Shown piece by piece: positions 34,998 to 44,351 of a stretch of 64,000 nucleotides of DNA (positions are counted from its first letter, which is position 1; each line of letters opens with the position of its first letter). The position numbers and the translations under genes are program-made. The stretch is from Seohaeicola sp024304985 (lineage in GTDB: Bacteria; Pseudomonadota; Alphaproteobacteria; Rhodobacterales; Rhodobacteraceae). The stretch is taken from positions 85,444-149,443 of the forward strand of contig NZ_JARAMP010000012.1 of the NCBI RefSeq assembly GCF_028802875.1, written 5' to 3'. The notes below the pieces were generated by a model, which saw only the letters and a program-made list of their open reading frames with translations, had not been told where the DNA came from and did no database searches.

Positions 34998-36160
34998 CCG
35001 CTGCGCAGAAACCCGCGATCCTTGATGGCGTGAAGATTGTCGATCTTACTTCTGTTGTTTTCGGGCCTTTGGCCACGCAAATGCTGGGCGATCTGGGGGC
35101 CGATGTGATCAAGGTGGAAAGCCCCGAGGGAGATCTTTTGCGCCAGGTCCAGCCGTCCCGCAACAAGCTGATGGGTGCCGCCTTTCTGGGTGCAAACCGC
35201 AACAAACGCAGCGTCATTCTAGACCTCAAGACGCCAAATGATCGCGATCGGCTGCGCAAGCTGCTGGCCGATGCCGATGTGATGATCTCCAGCATCCGGC
35301 CCGCGGCGCTTGCCAGATTGTCCCTTGACCCCGAAACGTTGCGCCGCGAGAATCCGAGACTGATTACGGTATCCGCCACCGGCTTTGGGCAGGACGGGCC
35401 CTATGCGGCCAAACCTGCCTTCGACGACATCGTCCAATCGGTCTCGGGGTTGGCCAGCTTGGCATCATTGCGCGATCCCGAAGCTGCGCCGGCCTATGCC
35501 CCGACGATCCTTGCCGACAAGCTTGGCGGCGTCACTGCGGCCTATGCTGTCATGGCCGCCTTGTTCCATCGTGAGCGCACGGGCGTGCCCCAGCATGTCG
35601 AAGTGCCGATGTTTGAGACGCTGACGTCGTTCCTGCTGACCGAACATATGGATGGTGCCACATTCGAGGACAACCCGCAAGATTTCGGCTATGCCCGCAT
35701 GCTTGTCCCTCATCGCCGCCCGGTTCAGACTTCGGACGGGTTTATCACTATTCTGCCCTACACCAACGTTCAATGGGCACGCTTTTTCAAGGCAGTCGGG
35801 CGGGAAGACATGCTCGGCCACTTGTGGGTGACCGACATGGACACCCGCAGCCGCAACATAGGCGCGGTTTACGATATGGTGGCGCAGCTCGCGCTGACAC
35901 GGACCACAAAAGAATGGCTTGCCCTGATGGAGCAGGCCGATATTCCCGCCATGCCAGTCCGAAACCTGTCAGATCTGCCCAGCGACCCCCATCTTGCCGC
36001 CACCGGTTTCTTTCAGCAGATTGCTCATCCAACGGAAGGTGCCATCTGGACAACACGCCCACCGGTTCGATTTTCGGCAACCCCGGCGCGACACGACCAC
36101 CGACCAGCCCCTCGGTTGGGCGAGCACAGCGAAGAGATCTTGGGCCCGGCCGAAGAGTAA
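34994..36160 (+). CDS. Family III CoA-transferase (CaiB/BaiF type)
   Basis: 388 residues, same length as the preceding gene but clearly different in sequence. The likely nucleophile is Asp175 in ILADKLGG; GDLGADVIKVESPEGDLLR and ATGFGQDGPYA are family motifs. It is translationally coupled (ATGA) to the gene before it. The dehydrogenase at 36176 converges on it 15 bp away. Together the window holds four such transferases plus the racemase, an unusual concentration pointing to several acid intermediates or CoA recycling. Confidence 0.85.
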   Translation: MTAAQKPAILDGVKIVDLTSVVFGPLATQMLGDLGADVIKVESPEGDLLRQVQPSRNKLMGAAFLGANRNKRSVILDLKTPNDRDRLRKLLADADVMISSIRPAALARLSLDPETLRRENPRLITVSATGFGQDGPYAAKPAFDDIVQSVSGLASLASLRDPEAAPAYAPTILADKLGGVTAAYAVMAALFHRERTGVPQHVEVPMFETLTSFLLTEHMDGATFEDNPQDFGYARMLVPHRRPVQTSDGFITILPYTNVQWARFFKAVGREDMLGHLWVTDMDTRSRNIGAVYDMVAQLALTRTTKEWLALMEQADIPAMPVRNLSDLPSDPHLAATGFFQQIAHPTEGAIWTTRPPVRFSATPARHDHRPAPRLGEHSEEILGPAEE

Positions 36161-36175
36161 CCCCACCCGGACCGA

Positions 36176-37333
36176 TCAGACATCCAGCGAACGAGCGATC
36201 AGTTCCTTCATGATTTCGTTGGTGCCGCCATAAATCATCTGCACCCGGCTGTCGGCGTAAAGACGCGCGATCGGGAATTCCATCATGTAACCGTATCCGC
36301 CATGCAGTTGCAGACATTCATGCATGACTTCGTTCTGCGTCTGACTGCCCCACCATTTCGCCATTGACGCGGTGGCGGCATCAAGCTCGCCAGCCTCTAT
36401 TCGGGCAATGCCGTCATTGACGAAGCTACGCAGCAGTTCGGCTTTGGTCTTGCATTCCGCCAGTTTGAACCGCGTGTTCTGGAAATCCATGATCCGCTTG
36501 CCGAACGCCTTGCGATCCTGAACGTATTTTACGGTCTCATCGATCGCGAAGTCGATGAAACCAAGCGCGGTGATTCCGATCATCAATCGCTCCCAGGGCA
36601 ATTGCTTCATCAGCTGATAGAACCCCTGCCCTTCCTCAGTACCTAGCAGGTTGGCTGTGGGGACGCGCACATCCTCAAAAAACAGCTCGGCCGTGTCAGA
36701 GCCCTTCATGCCAAGCTTCTTTAGGTTCCGCCCACGCCGGAATCCTTCTGCGTCCTTGGCCTCCAGAACGATCAGCGACACACCCTTGGCCCCTGCGCTT
36801 CTGTCCGTCTTGGCCACCACTACGACTATGTCGGCGGTATGACCGTTGGTTATGAAAATCTTCGACCCGTTGATCTTGTAGTGATTGCCGTCTCGTTCTG
36901 CATAGGTCTGAACGCTCTGAAGGTCCGAGCCGGTGCCCGGTTCTGTCATGGCGATAGCGGCGACGCTTTCACCGCTAATCAACCGCGGCAGCCACTTTTT
37001 CTTTTGCTCTTCACTGCCGTAGGTGTTCAGATAGTGAATTACGATGCTCTGGATGCCGTAACCCCAGCCGGTATCTCCGGTGCGCCCTTGTTCATAGACA
37101 GTGATCGCGTCAAACCCAATACCGCCCCCGAATCCACCATACTCCTCCGCAATGGATCCGCCCATGACGCCCTGCTCGCCGACGACCTTCCAGAACTCTC
37201 GGTCGACGATGCCTTGTGACGCCCATTTGTCGACATTTGGCGCCATCTCGGCATCAAAAAGTTTGCGGGTACTCTCCGCGAACATCTTGTGTTCATCGGA
37301 AACCCAGTTTGGGGAGTTCTTGATCAGAGACAT
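36176..37333 (-). CDS. Acyl-CoA dehydrogenase
   Basis: 385 residues. The FAD signature IAMTEPGTGSDLQSVQTYAE, the strand INGSKIFITNGHTADIVVVV and the C-terminal MIYGGTNEIMKELIARSL are all intact. The sequence looks like long-chain or FadE-type single-chain dehydrogenases. It is transcribed alone from 37333 and has no TCTAACA palindrome upstream; a poor half-match, TCTATCAGG, occurs at 37370. Between it and etfA (37334-37526) I see no gene. Confidence 0.9.
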   Translation of the reverse strand: MSLIKNSPNWVSDEHKMFAESTRKLFDAEMAPNVDKWASQGIVDREFWKVVGEQGVMGGSIAEEYGGFGGGIGFDAITVYEQGRTGDTGWGYGIQSIVIHYLNTYGSEEQKKKWLPRLISGESVAAIAMTEPGTGSDLQSVQTYAERDGNHYKINGSKIFITNGHTADIVVVVAKTDRSAGAKGVSLIVLEAKDAEGFRRGRNLKKLGMKGSDTAELFFEDVRVPTANLLGTEEGQGFYQLMKQLPWERLMIGITALGFIDFAIDETVKYVQDRKAFGKRIMDFQNTRFKLAECKTKAELLRSFVNDGIARIEAGELDAATASMAKWWGSQTQNEVMHECLQLHGGYGYMMEFPIARLYADSRVQMIYGGTNEIMKELIARSLDV

Positions 37334-37526
37334 GTTTTTTTCCTACAAAGGCGACTTGATCTGTTGAAATCTATCAGGTGTCTTGTCTTGAAAATGAGGA
37401 GGAACAGGTTCAAGCGATGCGTCAGATTAAGCAAATATCCTCCCAAGAGCCGGTTCCCCTACTGGTTGCTCCCGTTCATGATAAGCTCCGCGCAAGGCGG
37501 ACCTTTCAAACGCTGTGCGCCCCGAA

Positions 37527-38456
37527 TCAACTGAGTTTCTCGATCAATTCCGGCACCGCGGTGAAAAGATCCGCGACAAGGCCGTAGTCGGCGACCTGGA
37601 AGATCGGGGCTTCTTCGTCCTTGTTGATGGCGACGATGATCTTGCTGTCCTTCATGCCGGCCAGATGCTGGATCGCGCCAGAGATGCCCACCGCGACATA
37701 AAGATCCGGCGCCACGACCTTGCCGGTCTGGCCCACCTGCCAGTCGTTGGGGGCATAGCCTGAGTCGACCGCGGCGCGGGACGCGCCGACGGCGGCACCC
37801 AGCTTGTCGGCCAGCTTCTCGATCAGGGCGAAGTCGGCTTCCGAGCCGACACCGCGCCCACCGGACACGACCACGCCTGCGCTGGTCAGTTCGGGGCGGT
37901 CCGAGGCGGCTACCTTGTCTTCGACCCATTCGGACAGGCCGGGATTGTCACCCGTGGCAATGGCCTCAACCGAGGCAGAGCCGCCCATCGGGGCCAGATC
38001 GAAGGTCGAGGTGCGGATCGTCATGACCTTGACGCTGTCAGTGGATTTGACGGTCTGGATCGCGTTGCCTGCATAGATCGGACGTTCGAACGTGTCTGCA
38101 TCGACCACGCCCACGACGTCGGACAGGATCATGACATCCAGCAGAGCGGCGACGCGCGGCATGATGTTTTTCGCATCCGTCGTGGAGGGGGCCACGATAT
38201 GCGAATACCCCGAGGCCATGCTGGCGATCAGCGCGGCGACGGGTTCAGCCAGACGGTGCCCATAGAGCGCGTCTTCGGCGACAAGCACCTTGGAGACGCC
38301 TGCAATCTTGGCCGCCTCATCCGCGGCACCCTTGGCCGATGCGCCGGTGCAGAGCACGGTCACTTCGCCCAATTGCTTGGCCGCAGTGACGGCCTTGGCG
38401 GTGGCGTCCAGCGCCAGCGTGCCATCGGTTACTTCACCAATCAGAAGAACAGCCAT
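37527..38456 (-). CDS. etfA: Electron transfer flavoprotein alpha subunit
   Basis: 309 residues. The C-terminal FAD-binding signature is present (LYVAVGISGAIQHLAGMKDS, then IIVAINKDEEAPIFQVADYG), with the GGRGVGS loop near residue 200. ETF takes electrons from acyl-CoA dehydrogenases and passes them to ETF-ubiquinone oxidoreductase. The start codon overlaps the etfB stop (TAATG). With eight dehydrogenases in the window, this ETF probably serves them, at the end of the long leftward run that starts at 49900. Confidence 0.95.
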   Translation of the reverse strand: MAVLLIGEVTDGTLALDATAKAVTAAKQLGEVTVLCTGASAKGAADEAAKIAGVSKVLVAEDALYGHRLAEPVAALIASMASGYSHIVAPSTTDAKNIMPRVAALLDVMILSDVVGVVDADTFERPIYAGNAIQTVKSTDSVKVMTIRTSTFDLAPMGGSASVEAIATGDNPGLSEWVEDKVAASDRPELTSAGVVVSGGRGVGSEADFALIEKLADKLGAAVGASRAAVDSGYAPNDWQVGQTGKVVAPDLYVAVGISGAIQHLAGMKDSKIIVAINKDEEAPIFQVADYGLVADLFTAVPELIEKLS

Positions 38457-39214
38457 TATACAGCCCCCACTTCCTTGAGTTTCGCCACAAGCTCATCGAC
38501 CGAGCCCACCTTGATGCCTGCCGCGCGCGCTGCGGGATCCGTGGTCTTGACCACGGTCAGGCGCGGGGTGACATCGACGCCGTAATCGGCGGCGGTCTTT
38601 TCATCGAGTTGCTTTTTCTTGGCCTTCATGATGTTCGGCAGCGATGCGTAGCGCGGCTCGTTCAGGCGCAGGTCGGCGGTGACGATGGACGGCAGCTTGA
38701 CCTTGATCGTTTGCAGACCGCCATCCACTTCGCGGGTGACCAGCGCGTGATCGCCCTGAATGTCCAGATGCGAGGCGAAAGCCGCCTGCGACCAGCCCAG
38801 CAGGGCCGAGAGCATCTGGCCGGTTGCGTTCATGTCATTGTCGATGGCCTGCTTGCCCGCGATCACCAGACCGGGGGCTTCCTCGGCGATGACGGCTTTC
38901 AGGATCTTGGCCACGGCCAGCGGTTCGATGTCGTTGTGAACATCGTCCGTAGCCACGACCAGAATGGCGCGGTCGGCGCCCATGGCCAGCGCGGTGCGCA
39001 GGGTTTCCTGCGCTTGCTTGACGCCGATGGAAACCACCACGACCTCATCAGCCTTGCCCGCTTCCTTGAGCCGGATCGCCTCTTCCACCGCGATCTCGTC
39101 GAAAGGGTTCATGGACATTTTGACATTGGCGAGATCGACACCGCTTCCGTCCGCCTTGACGCGGACCTTCACGTTGTAGTCGATCACACGTTTGACAGGC
39201 ACGAGTACCTTCAT
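38456..39214 (-). CDS. etfB: Electron transfer flavoprotein beta subunit
   Basis: 252 residues, full length. It begins MKVLVPVKRVIDYNVKVRV, has the SMNPFDEIAVEEAIRLKE stretch and the AMP-binding region VIAGKQAIDNDMNATGQMLSALL. AAGGGAGACC precedes the ATG. It forms the heterodimer with the alpha subunit encoded next. It follows two crotonase genes and lies within a same-strand run with the Liv transporter, so it is probably induced along with the pathway. Confidence 0.95.
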   Translation of the reverse strand: MKVLVPVKRVIDYNVKVRVKADGSGVDLANVKMSMNPFDEIAVEEAIRLKEAGKADEVVVVSIGVKQAQETLRTALAMGADRAILVVATDDVHNDIEPLAVAKILKAVIAEEAPGLVIAGKQAIDNDMNATGQMLSALLGWSQAAFASHLDIQGDHALVTREVDGGLQTIKVKLPSIVTADLRLNEPRYASLPNIMKAKKKQLDEKTAADYGVDVTPRLTVVKTTDPAARAAGIKVGSVDELVAKLKEVGAV

Positions 39215-39257
39215 TGGCGTGGTCTCCCTTGAGTTCTTCGATATGGTTTCGACCGAC

Positions 39258-40040
39258 TTATCGGTCCGTGAATTGGGGTTTGCGCTTCTCCGAAAACGCT
39301 TTCATAGCTTCGGGAAAGTCATGCGCGCACAGCAGAACACTTTGGCAGTCACGCTCGATGTCCAGAGCCTCAAGATAACTACATTCCGCCGACGCGCGCA
39401 TCACACGCTTGGCGGTTTGAACGCCGAACATCGGATGCTGTGCAATCTCGCGCGCGATCTCAAGCGCGCGGGCCTCGACCTGTCCGGCCGGCACACATTC
39501 CTCGACGACGCGCAGGTCGCGGGCGGTGCGCCCGTCGATCTCGCGCCCCGTGAGAACAAGCATCCGCGCCACGCCCGCGCCGGCGCGTTGCTGAAGAAGC
39601 CAGCTCGACCCGGTGTCAGGGCAGCCGCCGACACGGGCAAAAACCTCGCACAGCCGGGCATCTTCGGCCGCTACGACGATATCCGCCGACAGGGCCAGGC
39701 TCAGGCCGGCACCGAAGGCGACACCGCAGACGGCGGAGATCAGGGGTTTCCGAAAGAGATACGCGGCGCGCCCGCCATCATGAACCTTGTCCACCATTTC
39801 CGATGTGGCTCTCGCGCCTTTGGCAATCTCAGACTGAAAGCCGACCAGATCCCCACCGCTGCTGAAATGATCGCCACCGGTCATGACAACTGCGCGTAGC
39901 GTGTCGTCCCGCTCCGCCTGCCGCAGGCATGTTACGAGATCCTCGACAAACCCGATGCTGTAGGGGTTACGTTTCCCGGGCTGGGTAAAGCGTAGGATGC
40001 CGATGGGGCCGTCCCGGTCTAGGCGCATCAACTCGGTCAT
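39258..40040 (-). CDS. Enoyl-CoA hydratase/isomerase (crotonase family)
   Basis: 260 residues from ATG 40040 (GAGGGAG upstream). The oxyanion-hole strands are VVMTGGDHFSSGGDLVGF near residue 60 and ISAVCGVAFGAGLSLALSADIVVA. The catalytic Glu positions of classical hydratases are not obvious: GCPDTGSSWLLQQRAG has Asp rather than the usual Glu, so an isomerase or hydrolase role is possible. It lies 11 bp after another crotonase gene. Confidence 0.85.
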   Translation of the reverse strand: MTELMRLDRDGPIGILRFTQPGKRNPYSIGFVEDLVTCLRQAERDDTLRAVVMTGGDHFSSGGDLVGFQSEIAKGARATSEMVDKVHDGGRAAYLFRKPLISAVCGVAFGAGLSLALSADIVVAAEDARLCEVFARVGGCPDTGSSWLLQQRAGAGVARMLVLTGREIDGRTARDLRVVEECVPAGQVEARALEIAREIAQHPMFGVQTAKRVMRASAECSYLEALDIERDCQSVLLCAHDFPEAMKAFSEKRKPQFTDR

Positions 40041-40051
40041 GCCAATCTCCC

Positions 40052-40828
40052 TCAGGTTCCGGTCCACACCGGGGCGCGCTTTTCGGCGAATGCTCTGGGG
40101 CCCTCGATTGCGTCATTGCTGGCGTAAACGACCTCGTGCAGGCGCTTACCTTCTTCCAGACCGCCTGCGCAGCCCAGATCCATGGTGGCGCGAACGCCGC
40201 CTTTGGCGGCGATCACGGAAAGCGGCGCGCCCCCGGCAATCCGCTTGGCGAGATCCAACGCCCGCGCGCGCACCGCGTCCGGCGTATCCTCGAGATAATT
40301 GGTGAACCCGTAATCATGCAGTCGCTCAATCGGCATCAGATCGCCGGTCAGAAGGATTTCCATGAGAATGGGTTGCGGCAGCATCGACAGCGCCGGCGCC
40401 GCCCAAGGCGACCCCCGGCCAATCTTCACCTCTGTAATACCAACCTTTGTTCCCTTGAGGCCGACGCGCAGGTCGCAATTGAGGGTCAGCATCATGCCCC
40501 CCGCCATCAGCGATCCAGTCATCGCGGCGATGATCGGCTTCTTGCAGGCGCGCATGGTTTCATGAAACGGGTCACGCATTTTCGTCAGAATATCGACTCC
40601 TTCATCACGCGCTATCTGCGAAGCTTCCTTCAAATCCAGCCCGGCACTGAAGACACCGCAATCGGTCGAGGTAAGTATCGCCACGCGGACGGTGTCATCC
40701 GCTCCGATTTTCTTCCAAGCATCTGTCAGCCCGTTCGTTGCGTCCACAGACAACGCGTTCTTGCGCTCGGGCCGATTGATACAGACGGTCGCGATTCCGT
40801 CTTCAATTGTAAGCTTGATCGGGCTCAT
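40052..40828 (-). CDS. Enoyl-CoA hydratase/isomerase (crotonase family)
   Basis: 258 residues from ATG 40828. Motifs: RPERKNALS at the N-terminus, ILTSTDCGVFSAGLDLKEA and IIAAMTGSLMAGGMMLTLNCDLRV for the oxyanion hole, and KVGITEVKIGRGSPWAAPALSMLPQ for the active-site loop. The ribosome site is weak. A 9-bp hairpin at 40880-40911 separates it from the binding-protein gene upstream and may lower its expression relative to the transporter. Confidence 0.87.
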   Translation of the reverse strand: MSPIKLTIEDGIATVCINRPERKNALSVDATNGLTDAWKKIGADDTVRVAILTSTDCGVFSAGLDLKEASQIARDEGVDILTKMRDPFHETMRACKKPIIAAMTGSLMAGGMMLTLNCDLRVGLKGTKVGITEVKIGRGSPWAAPALSMLPQPILMEILLTGDLMPIERLHDYGFTNYLEDTPDAVRARALDLAKRIAGGAPLSVIAAKGGVRATMDLGCAGGLEEGKRLHEVVYASNDAIEGPRAFAEKRAPVWTGT

Positions 40829-40879
40829 GGTTTCCACTTCGTTTCTCCAGCATCGTTTTAACTTGAACACGCGGTTGTT

Positions 40880-40911
40880 GCTCCCCCGCGACATGATCGC
40901 CACGGGGGAGC
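40880..40911 (-). terminator. Intercistronic hairpin (attenuator or mRNA-stabilising)
   Basis: GCTCCCCCG and CGGGGGAGC form a perfect 9-bp stem with a 14-base loop, 7 bp past the binding-protein stop. No T-run follows on the minus strand, so partial termination or 3' protection of the upstream mRNA is likelier than full termination. Confidence 0.6.
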
Positions 40912-40917
40912 TGCCAT

Positions 40918-42168
40918 CTATTCGACAGTGAACTTCGCCGAGCTTTCCTTGATCACTTCCCACACCACATCGATGTAGTCCGCGCTCCAGTCGGTCAAAG
41001 GAACCCAGTTTGCCCCGTCCCATTGTTCAATGCGTGTCTTGCCACCGCCACCGTGATCCTGGGGCGTTACGGTCACAGGGGCCATCAAGCCATTGGCGTC
41101 GAAGTTTTCTATCGCCTCGTAGCCCGATTTCATGCTCTCGGGCGTCAACGGCCAACCGTTCTCCTGGATCGCAAGCCGAGCAGCTTCGAAACCCGTCGTA
41201 TAGACCGCAAGGCCGAGATTGTAGTATACGTCACGAACCAGGCTTTCCGGCCCACTGCCCTTTCCGTTTGCATAGTAGGTGTCGAGCATCGTCTTGACGA
41301 TCGGCACGTCTTGCCCGCCGGCCACGTTAGTCCCGCGCAAGATGCCTTTTGCCTCTTCCGCGCCGATGTTATTTATATCGACCTCGTTCATCCAGTTCAC
41401 CGACAAGTAGCGGTCGATTGGGAAACCGTTACGACGCATTTCCTTGGACGCAACAACATGCCCACCGGCCAATAGCCAGCTGATCACATAGTCAGGCTTG
41501 TCTCGGCGAATCTTGCTCCATGCGCCGGACTGATCCGACCCCGGCAGCGGAACCGGATAGAGTTCCAGTTGGAAGCCTTCCATCTCGGCAAGCGTCTTAA
41601 GAATCTCGATCGGCTCCTGCCCGAAAGGATAGTCCAGATAGATGAAGCCGATCTTGGCATCGCTCAGATCGCCCCCCATTTGGCCCTTGATGAAGGCAAC
41701 ATCGTTCGCCGCCTGCTGCCAATAGGTCGGACCGACAGGGAAGACCCATCCGAAAACCTCGCCGTCGACTGCGTCACCACGGCCGACGAAAGATTGCATC
41801 AAAATGTTTCCATCCTTCATGGCACGCGGCAAAGCCGCGTTCGTGACCGGCGTAGACAGGAAGTTGTAGATAAAAACGCCCTCACGCTTCAGCTGCTCAT
41901 AGCATTCCACGCCCCGCTGCGGCTCATTGCCGTGGTCGCGCACGATGATTTCAACCGGGTGCCCCTCGATGCCACCGTTTTCATTGGTGTACATCGCAAG
42001 ATCTTGGGCCGCCTGTGCGACCTGTGGCGAAATGAATGTGTATGACTTGCTGAGGTCAAAGCAGAGGCCGAACTTGATCGGCTCATTTTCCTGAGCTGAT
42101 GCGATCGCCCCGCTGGTTGCCAACGCAGCGGCGATGGCAATAGTCCATACTTTCCGTTTGGTTTTCAT
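40918..42168 (-). CDS. Liv-type ABC transporter substrate-binding protein (copy 1)
   Basis: 416 residues with a signal peptide (MKTKRKVWTIAIAAALATSGAIASA, cleavage near 25; runs of it are typical Sec type). The mature protein is of the branched-chain amino acid/amide binding class (peripla_BP_6): GLCFDLSKSYTFISPQVAQA, VRDHGNEPQRGVECY, YVISWLLAGGHVVASKEM. It is a close tandem paralogue of the next gene upstream (42255-43493). In this setting the ligand is probably the carboxylic acid degraded by the pathway rather than an amino acid. Confidence 0.9.
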   Translation of the reverse strand: MKTKRKVWTIAIAAALATSGAIASAQENEPIKFGLCFDLSKSYTFISPQVAQAAQDLAMYTNENGGIEGHPVEIIVRDHGNEPQRGVECYEQLKREGVFIYNFLSTPVTNAALPRAMKDGNILMQSFVGRGDAVDGEVFGWVFPVGPTYWQQAANDVAFIKGQMGGDLSDAKIGFIYLDYPFGQEPIEILKTLAEMEGFQLELYPVPLPGSDQSGAWSKIRRDKPDYVISWLLAGGHVVASKEMRRNGFPIDRYLSVNWMNEVDINNIGAEEAKGILRGTNVAGGQDVPIVKTMLDTYYANGKGSGPESLVRDVYYNLGLAVYTTGFEAARLAIQENGWPLTPESMKSGYEAIENFDANGLMAPVTVTPQDHGGGGKTRIEQWDGANWVPLTDWSADYIDVVWEVIKESSAKFTVE

Positions 42169-42186
42169 GTTTCTCTCTCCCGTTGT

Positions 42187-42243
42187 TGAACGCAGGGCTC
42201 ATAGTTCCAATACTGATTCTCAGCCCCACGCATTTTGCGTTCA
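42187..42243 (-). repeat. Inverted repeat between the two binding-protein genes
   Basis: TGAACGCA (42187-42194) and TGCGTTCA (42236-42243) can pair across a 41-base loop. It may set the relative mRNA levels of the tandem binding-protein genes. Confidence 0.4.
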
Positions 42244-42254
42244 GTTGCCATTCT

Positions 42255-43493
42255 TCATTCCCCGTACTTCGAAGAACTTTCCCTAACGACGTCCCAAACA
42301 ACTTCTCCGTACGCCGCGATCCAGTCAGTCTGCGGAACCCAGGTTTCGCCATCCCACATCTCGATACGCGTCTTGCCGCCGCCGCCGTGATCCTCGGCTG
42401 TGACCGTGATTGGTGCCATCAGACCGTTGGCGTCGTAGTTTTCCAGCGACTCTAGGCCCTTTTTATAGGATTCCGCCGTGATCGGCATCCCCTCCATGTC
42501 TGCGGCCCTGCGGGCAGCCTCGAAGATGATCGAATACATCGCCAGACCTGTGTTGTAATAGACGTCCTGCGTGTTCACGAGCGGACCGGAGCCCTCTCCC
42601 TCGTCATAGAGTTTATTGATGATCTCCAGACGCAGGGGCACGTCCTGACCACCCACGACATTTGTGCCGCGCTTGAGCCCGGTGGCGGCCTCGGCGCCAA
42701 TATTGGCGATGTCGACTTCATTCAGCCAGTTTACGGAAATATACTTGTCCATCGGAATGCGATTGCGTTGCATTTCCTTCGAAGCGACGACATGCGCACC
42801 ACCAAGCATCCATGAGATCACATGGTCGGGATTGTCACGACGCATCTTCGACCATGCACCGGATTGATCGCTGCCCGGCAGCGGCACGGGGTAAAGCAGA
42901 AGTTCGAAACCCTCTTTCTCCGACAGCGTTTTGAGAATCTCGATCGGCTCCTGCCCGAACGGGTAGTCGAAATAAATGTAGCCGATCTTGACGTCCGAGA
43001 GATCGTCGTCATGTAGCTGCTTGATATATCCGATATCGTTTGCCACCTGCCCCCAATATGTCGGGCCGACGGGATAGACCCATTCGAAAACGGTTCCATC
43101 CACCGCATCGCCCCGACCCACCAGTGACTGCATCAGAATCCGCCCGTCTTCCATCGCGCGTGGCAGGATCGCCAAAGATACAGGCGTCGACAGCGTGTCG
43201 AAGACGAAAACCCCTTCCCGGCTCAGCCTGGAATAACACTCGATGCCGCGCTGTGGCTCGTTTCCGTGATCACGAACGATAACCTCTACCGGCTCTCCAC
43301 CGATACCACCCTGCATGTTGATCAGCTTCGCCACATCCATCGCTGCCTGCGACACCTGCGGCGTGGCGAATGTATAGGCCTTGCTAAGATCATAGCAAAC
43401 CCCGACCTTGAATGGCTCCGCCAGAGCCTGTGTTCCGGCCATCCAGCTCCCCATCATAGAAAAAACAGCTAGTGCCTTGGTAAGTTTCTTCAT
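42255..43493 (-). CDS. Liv-type ABC transporter substrate-binding protein (copy 2)
   Basis: 412 residues from ATG 43493 (GGGAGGAAAAG upstream). The signal peptide is at about 1-24 (cleavage near TQALAEP). The mature chain repeats the features of copy 1 almost position by position (GVCYDLSKAYTFATPQVSQA, VRDHGNEPQRGIECY, NWLNEVDIANIGAEAATG). A tandem duplication followed by divergence is evident. Two binding proteins for one permease suggest two related ligands or different affinities. It follows livF in the transport operon. Confidence 0.9.
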   Translation of the reverse strand: MKKLTKALAVFSMMGSWMAGTQALAEPFKVGVCYDLSKAYTFATPQVSQAAMDVAKLINMQGGIGGEPVEVIVRDHGNEPQRGIECYSRLSREGVFVFDTLSTPVSLAILPRAMEDGRILMQSLVGRGDAVDGTVFEWVYPVGPTYWGQVANDIGYIKQLHDDDLSDVKIGYIYFDYPFGQEPIEILKTLSEKEGFELLLYPVPLPGSDQSGAWSKMRRDNPDHVISWMLGGAHVVASKEMQRNRIPMDKYISVNWLNEVDIANIGAEAATGLKRGTNVVGGQDVPLRLEIINKLYDEGEGSGPLVNTQDVYYNTGLAMYSIIFEAARRAADMEGMPITAESYKKGLESLENYDANGLMAPITVTAEDHGGGGKTRIEMWDGETWVPQTDWIAAYGEVVWDVVRESSSKYGE

Positions 43494-43526
43494 CTTTTCC
43501 TCCCTGAACAATCTCTGTCTAGTGAC

Positions 43527-44339
43527 TTAACTCAGCCAACGCTTGCGTCGGCTGTAATGTTTGACATTGTGAAAGTTGGTACCTTCTCCGCCGCCAAGGT
43601 AGAATTCCTGGATGTCGGAGTTGGATTTGAGCGCCTCGGCTGTACCATGCATGACCACGCGGCCGTTTTCGATCAGATAACCTTCCGAAACGATTTCCAG
43701 CGCGGCCAAGGCATTCTGTTCAACCAAAAGCACCGACAAACCCTCCTCGCGGTTGATTTTTTGAAGGATGCCGAAAATTTCAGCCACCAAGAATGGCGCT
43801 AGCCCAAGACTCGGCTCATCGAGCATCAGAAGACTCGGTTGGGTCACAAGAGCTCGGCCAATGGCAAGCATTTGCTGTTCGCCGCCCGACAGATAACCCG
43901 CCTGCGAATTACGGCGCTCGGCAAGCCTGGGAAAATAGTCGTATATTTTATCCTTTTCCACACTCAATTCAGATCGGGACATTCCCATCGGTGCGGCCGC
44001 AGTCAGGTTCTCGTCTGGAGTCAGATGCTCGAAAACGCGCCGTCCTTCGATGACGTGACAGATGCCCATTTCGACACGTTTCTGCGCCAGCATCTCTGTG
44101 ATGTCGGTCCCGTCAAACTTTATCTCACCCCGGCTGATATGGCCGCGTTCTGCCTTCAGAAGACCACTGATCGCCTTCAATGTTGTGCTTTTTCCGGCTC
44201 CGTTGGAGCCCAGAAGCGCGACCATTCCGCCCTTCGGCACCTGAACAGAAACGCCTTTGATCGCCAGCATTACGTTGTCGTACAGCACCTCGATGCTATT
44301 CATCGACAGAATGGACTGGCCTTGGGCTTTCTCTTGCAT
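43527..44339 (-). CDS. livF: ABC transporter ATP-binding protein, LivF type
   Basis: 270 residues; ATG 44339 has better GAGG spacing than the in-frame ATG 44345. Walker A is GSNGAGKST, the ABC signature is LSGGEQQ and Walker B is LLMLDEP. The short LivF form is one of two ATPases that energise the LivH/LivM channel. The C-terminal tail (YLGGGEGTNFHNVKHYSRRKRW) is longer than in typical LivF, which ends soon after YLG. Confidence 0.9.
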   Translation of the reverse strand: MQEKAQGQSILSMNSIEVLYDNVMLAIKGVSVQVPKGGMVALLGSNGAGKSTTLKAISGLLKAERGHISRGEIKFDGTDITEMLAQKRVEMGICHVIEGRRVFEHLTPDENLTAAAPMGMSRSELSVEKDKIYDYFPRLAERRNSQAGYLSGGEQQMLAIGRALVTQPSLLMLDEPSLGLAPFLVAEIFGILQKINREEGLSVLLVEQNALAALEIVSEGYLIENGRVVMHGTAEALKSNSDIQEFYLGGGEGTNFHNVKHYSRRKRWLS

Positions 44340-44351
44340 CGGCATTCCTCT

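Noticed and set aside
37370..37385. Possible sixth regulon site before the dehydrogenase at 36176-37333
   Set aside because: TCTATCAGGTGTCTTG keeps most of the left arm but only three bases of the right arm, so it is not a palindrome.
37417..37587. Small + strand frame with GAGGAGG upstream in the dehydrogenase/etfA gap
   Set aside because: The purine-rich stretch is about 15 bp from the ATG, the frame runs into etfA antisense and shows no family pattern.
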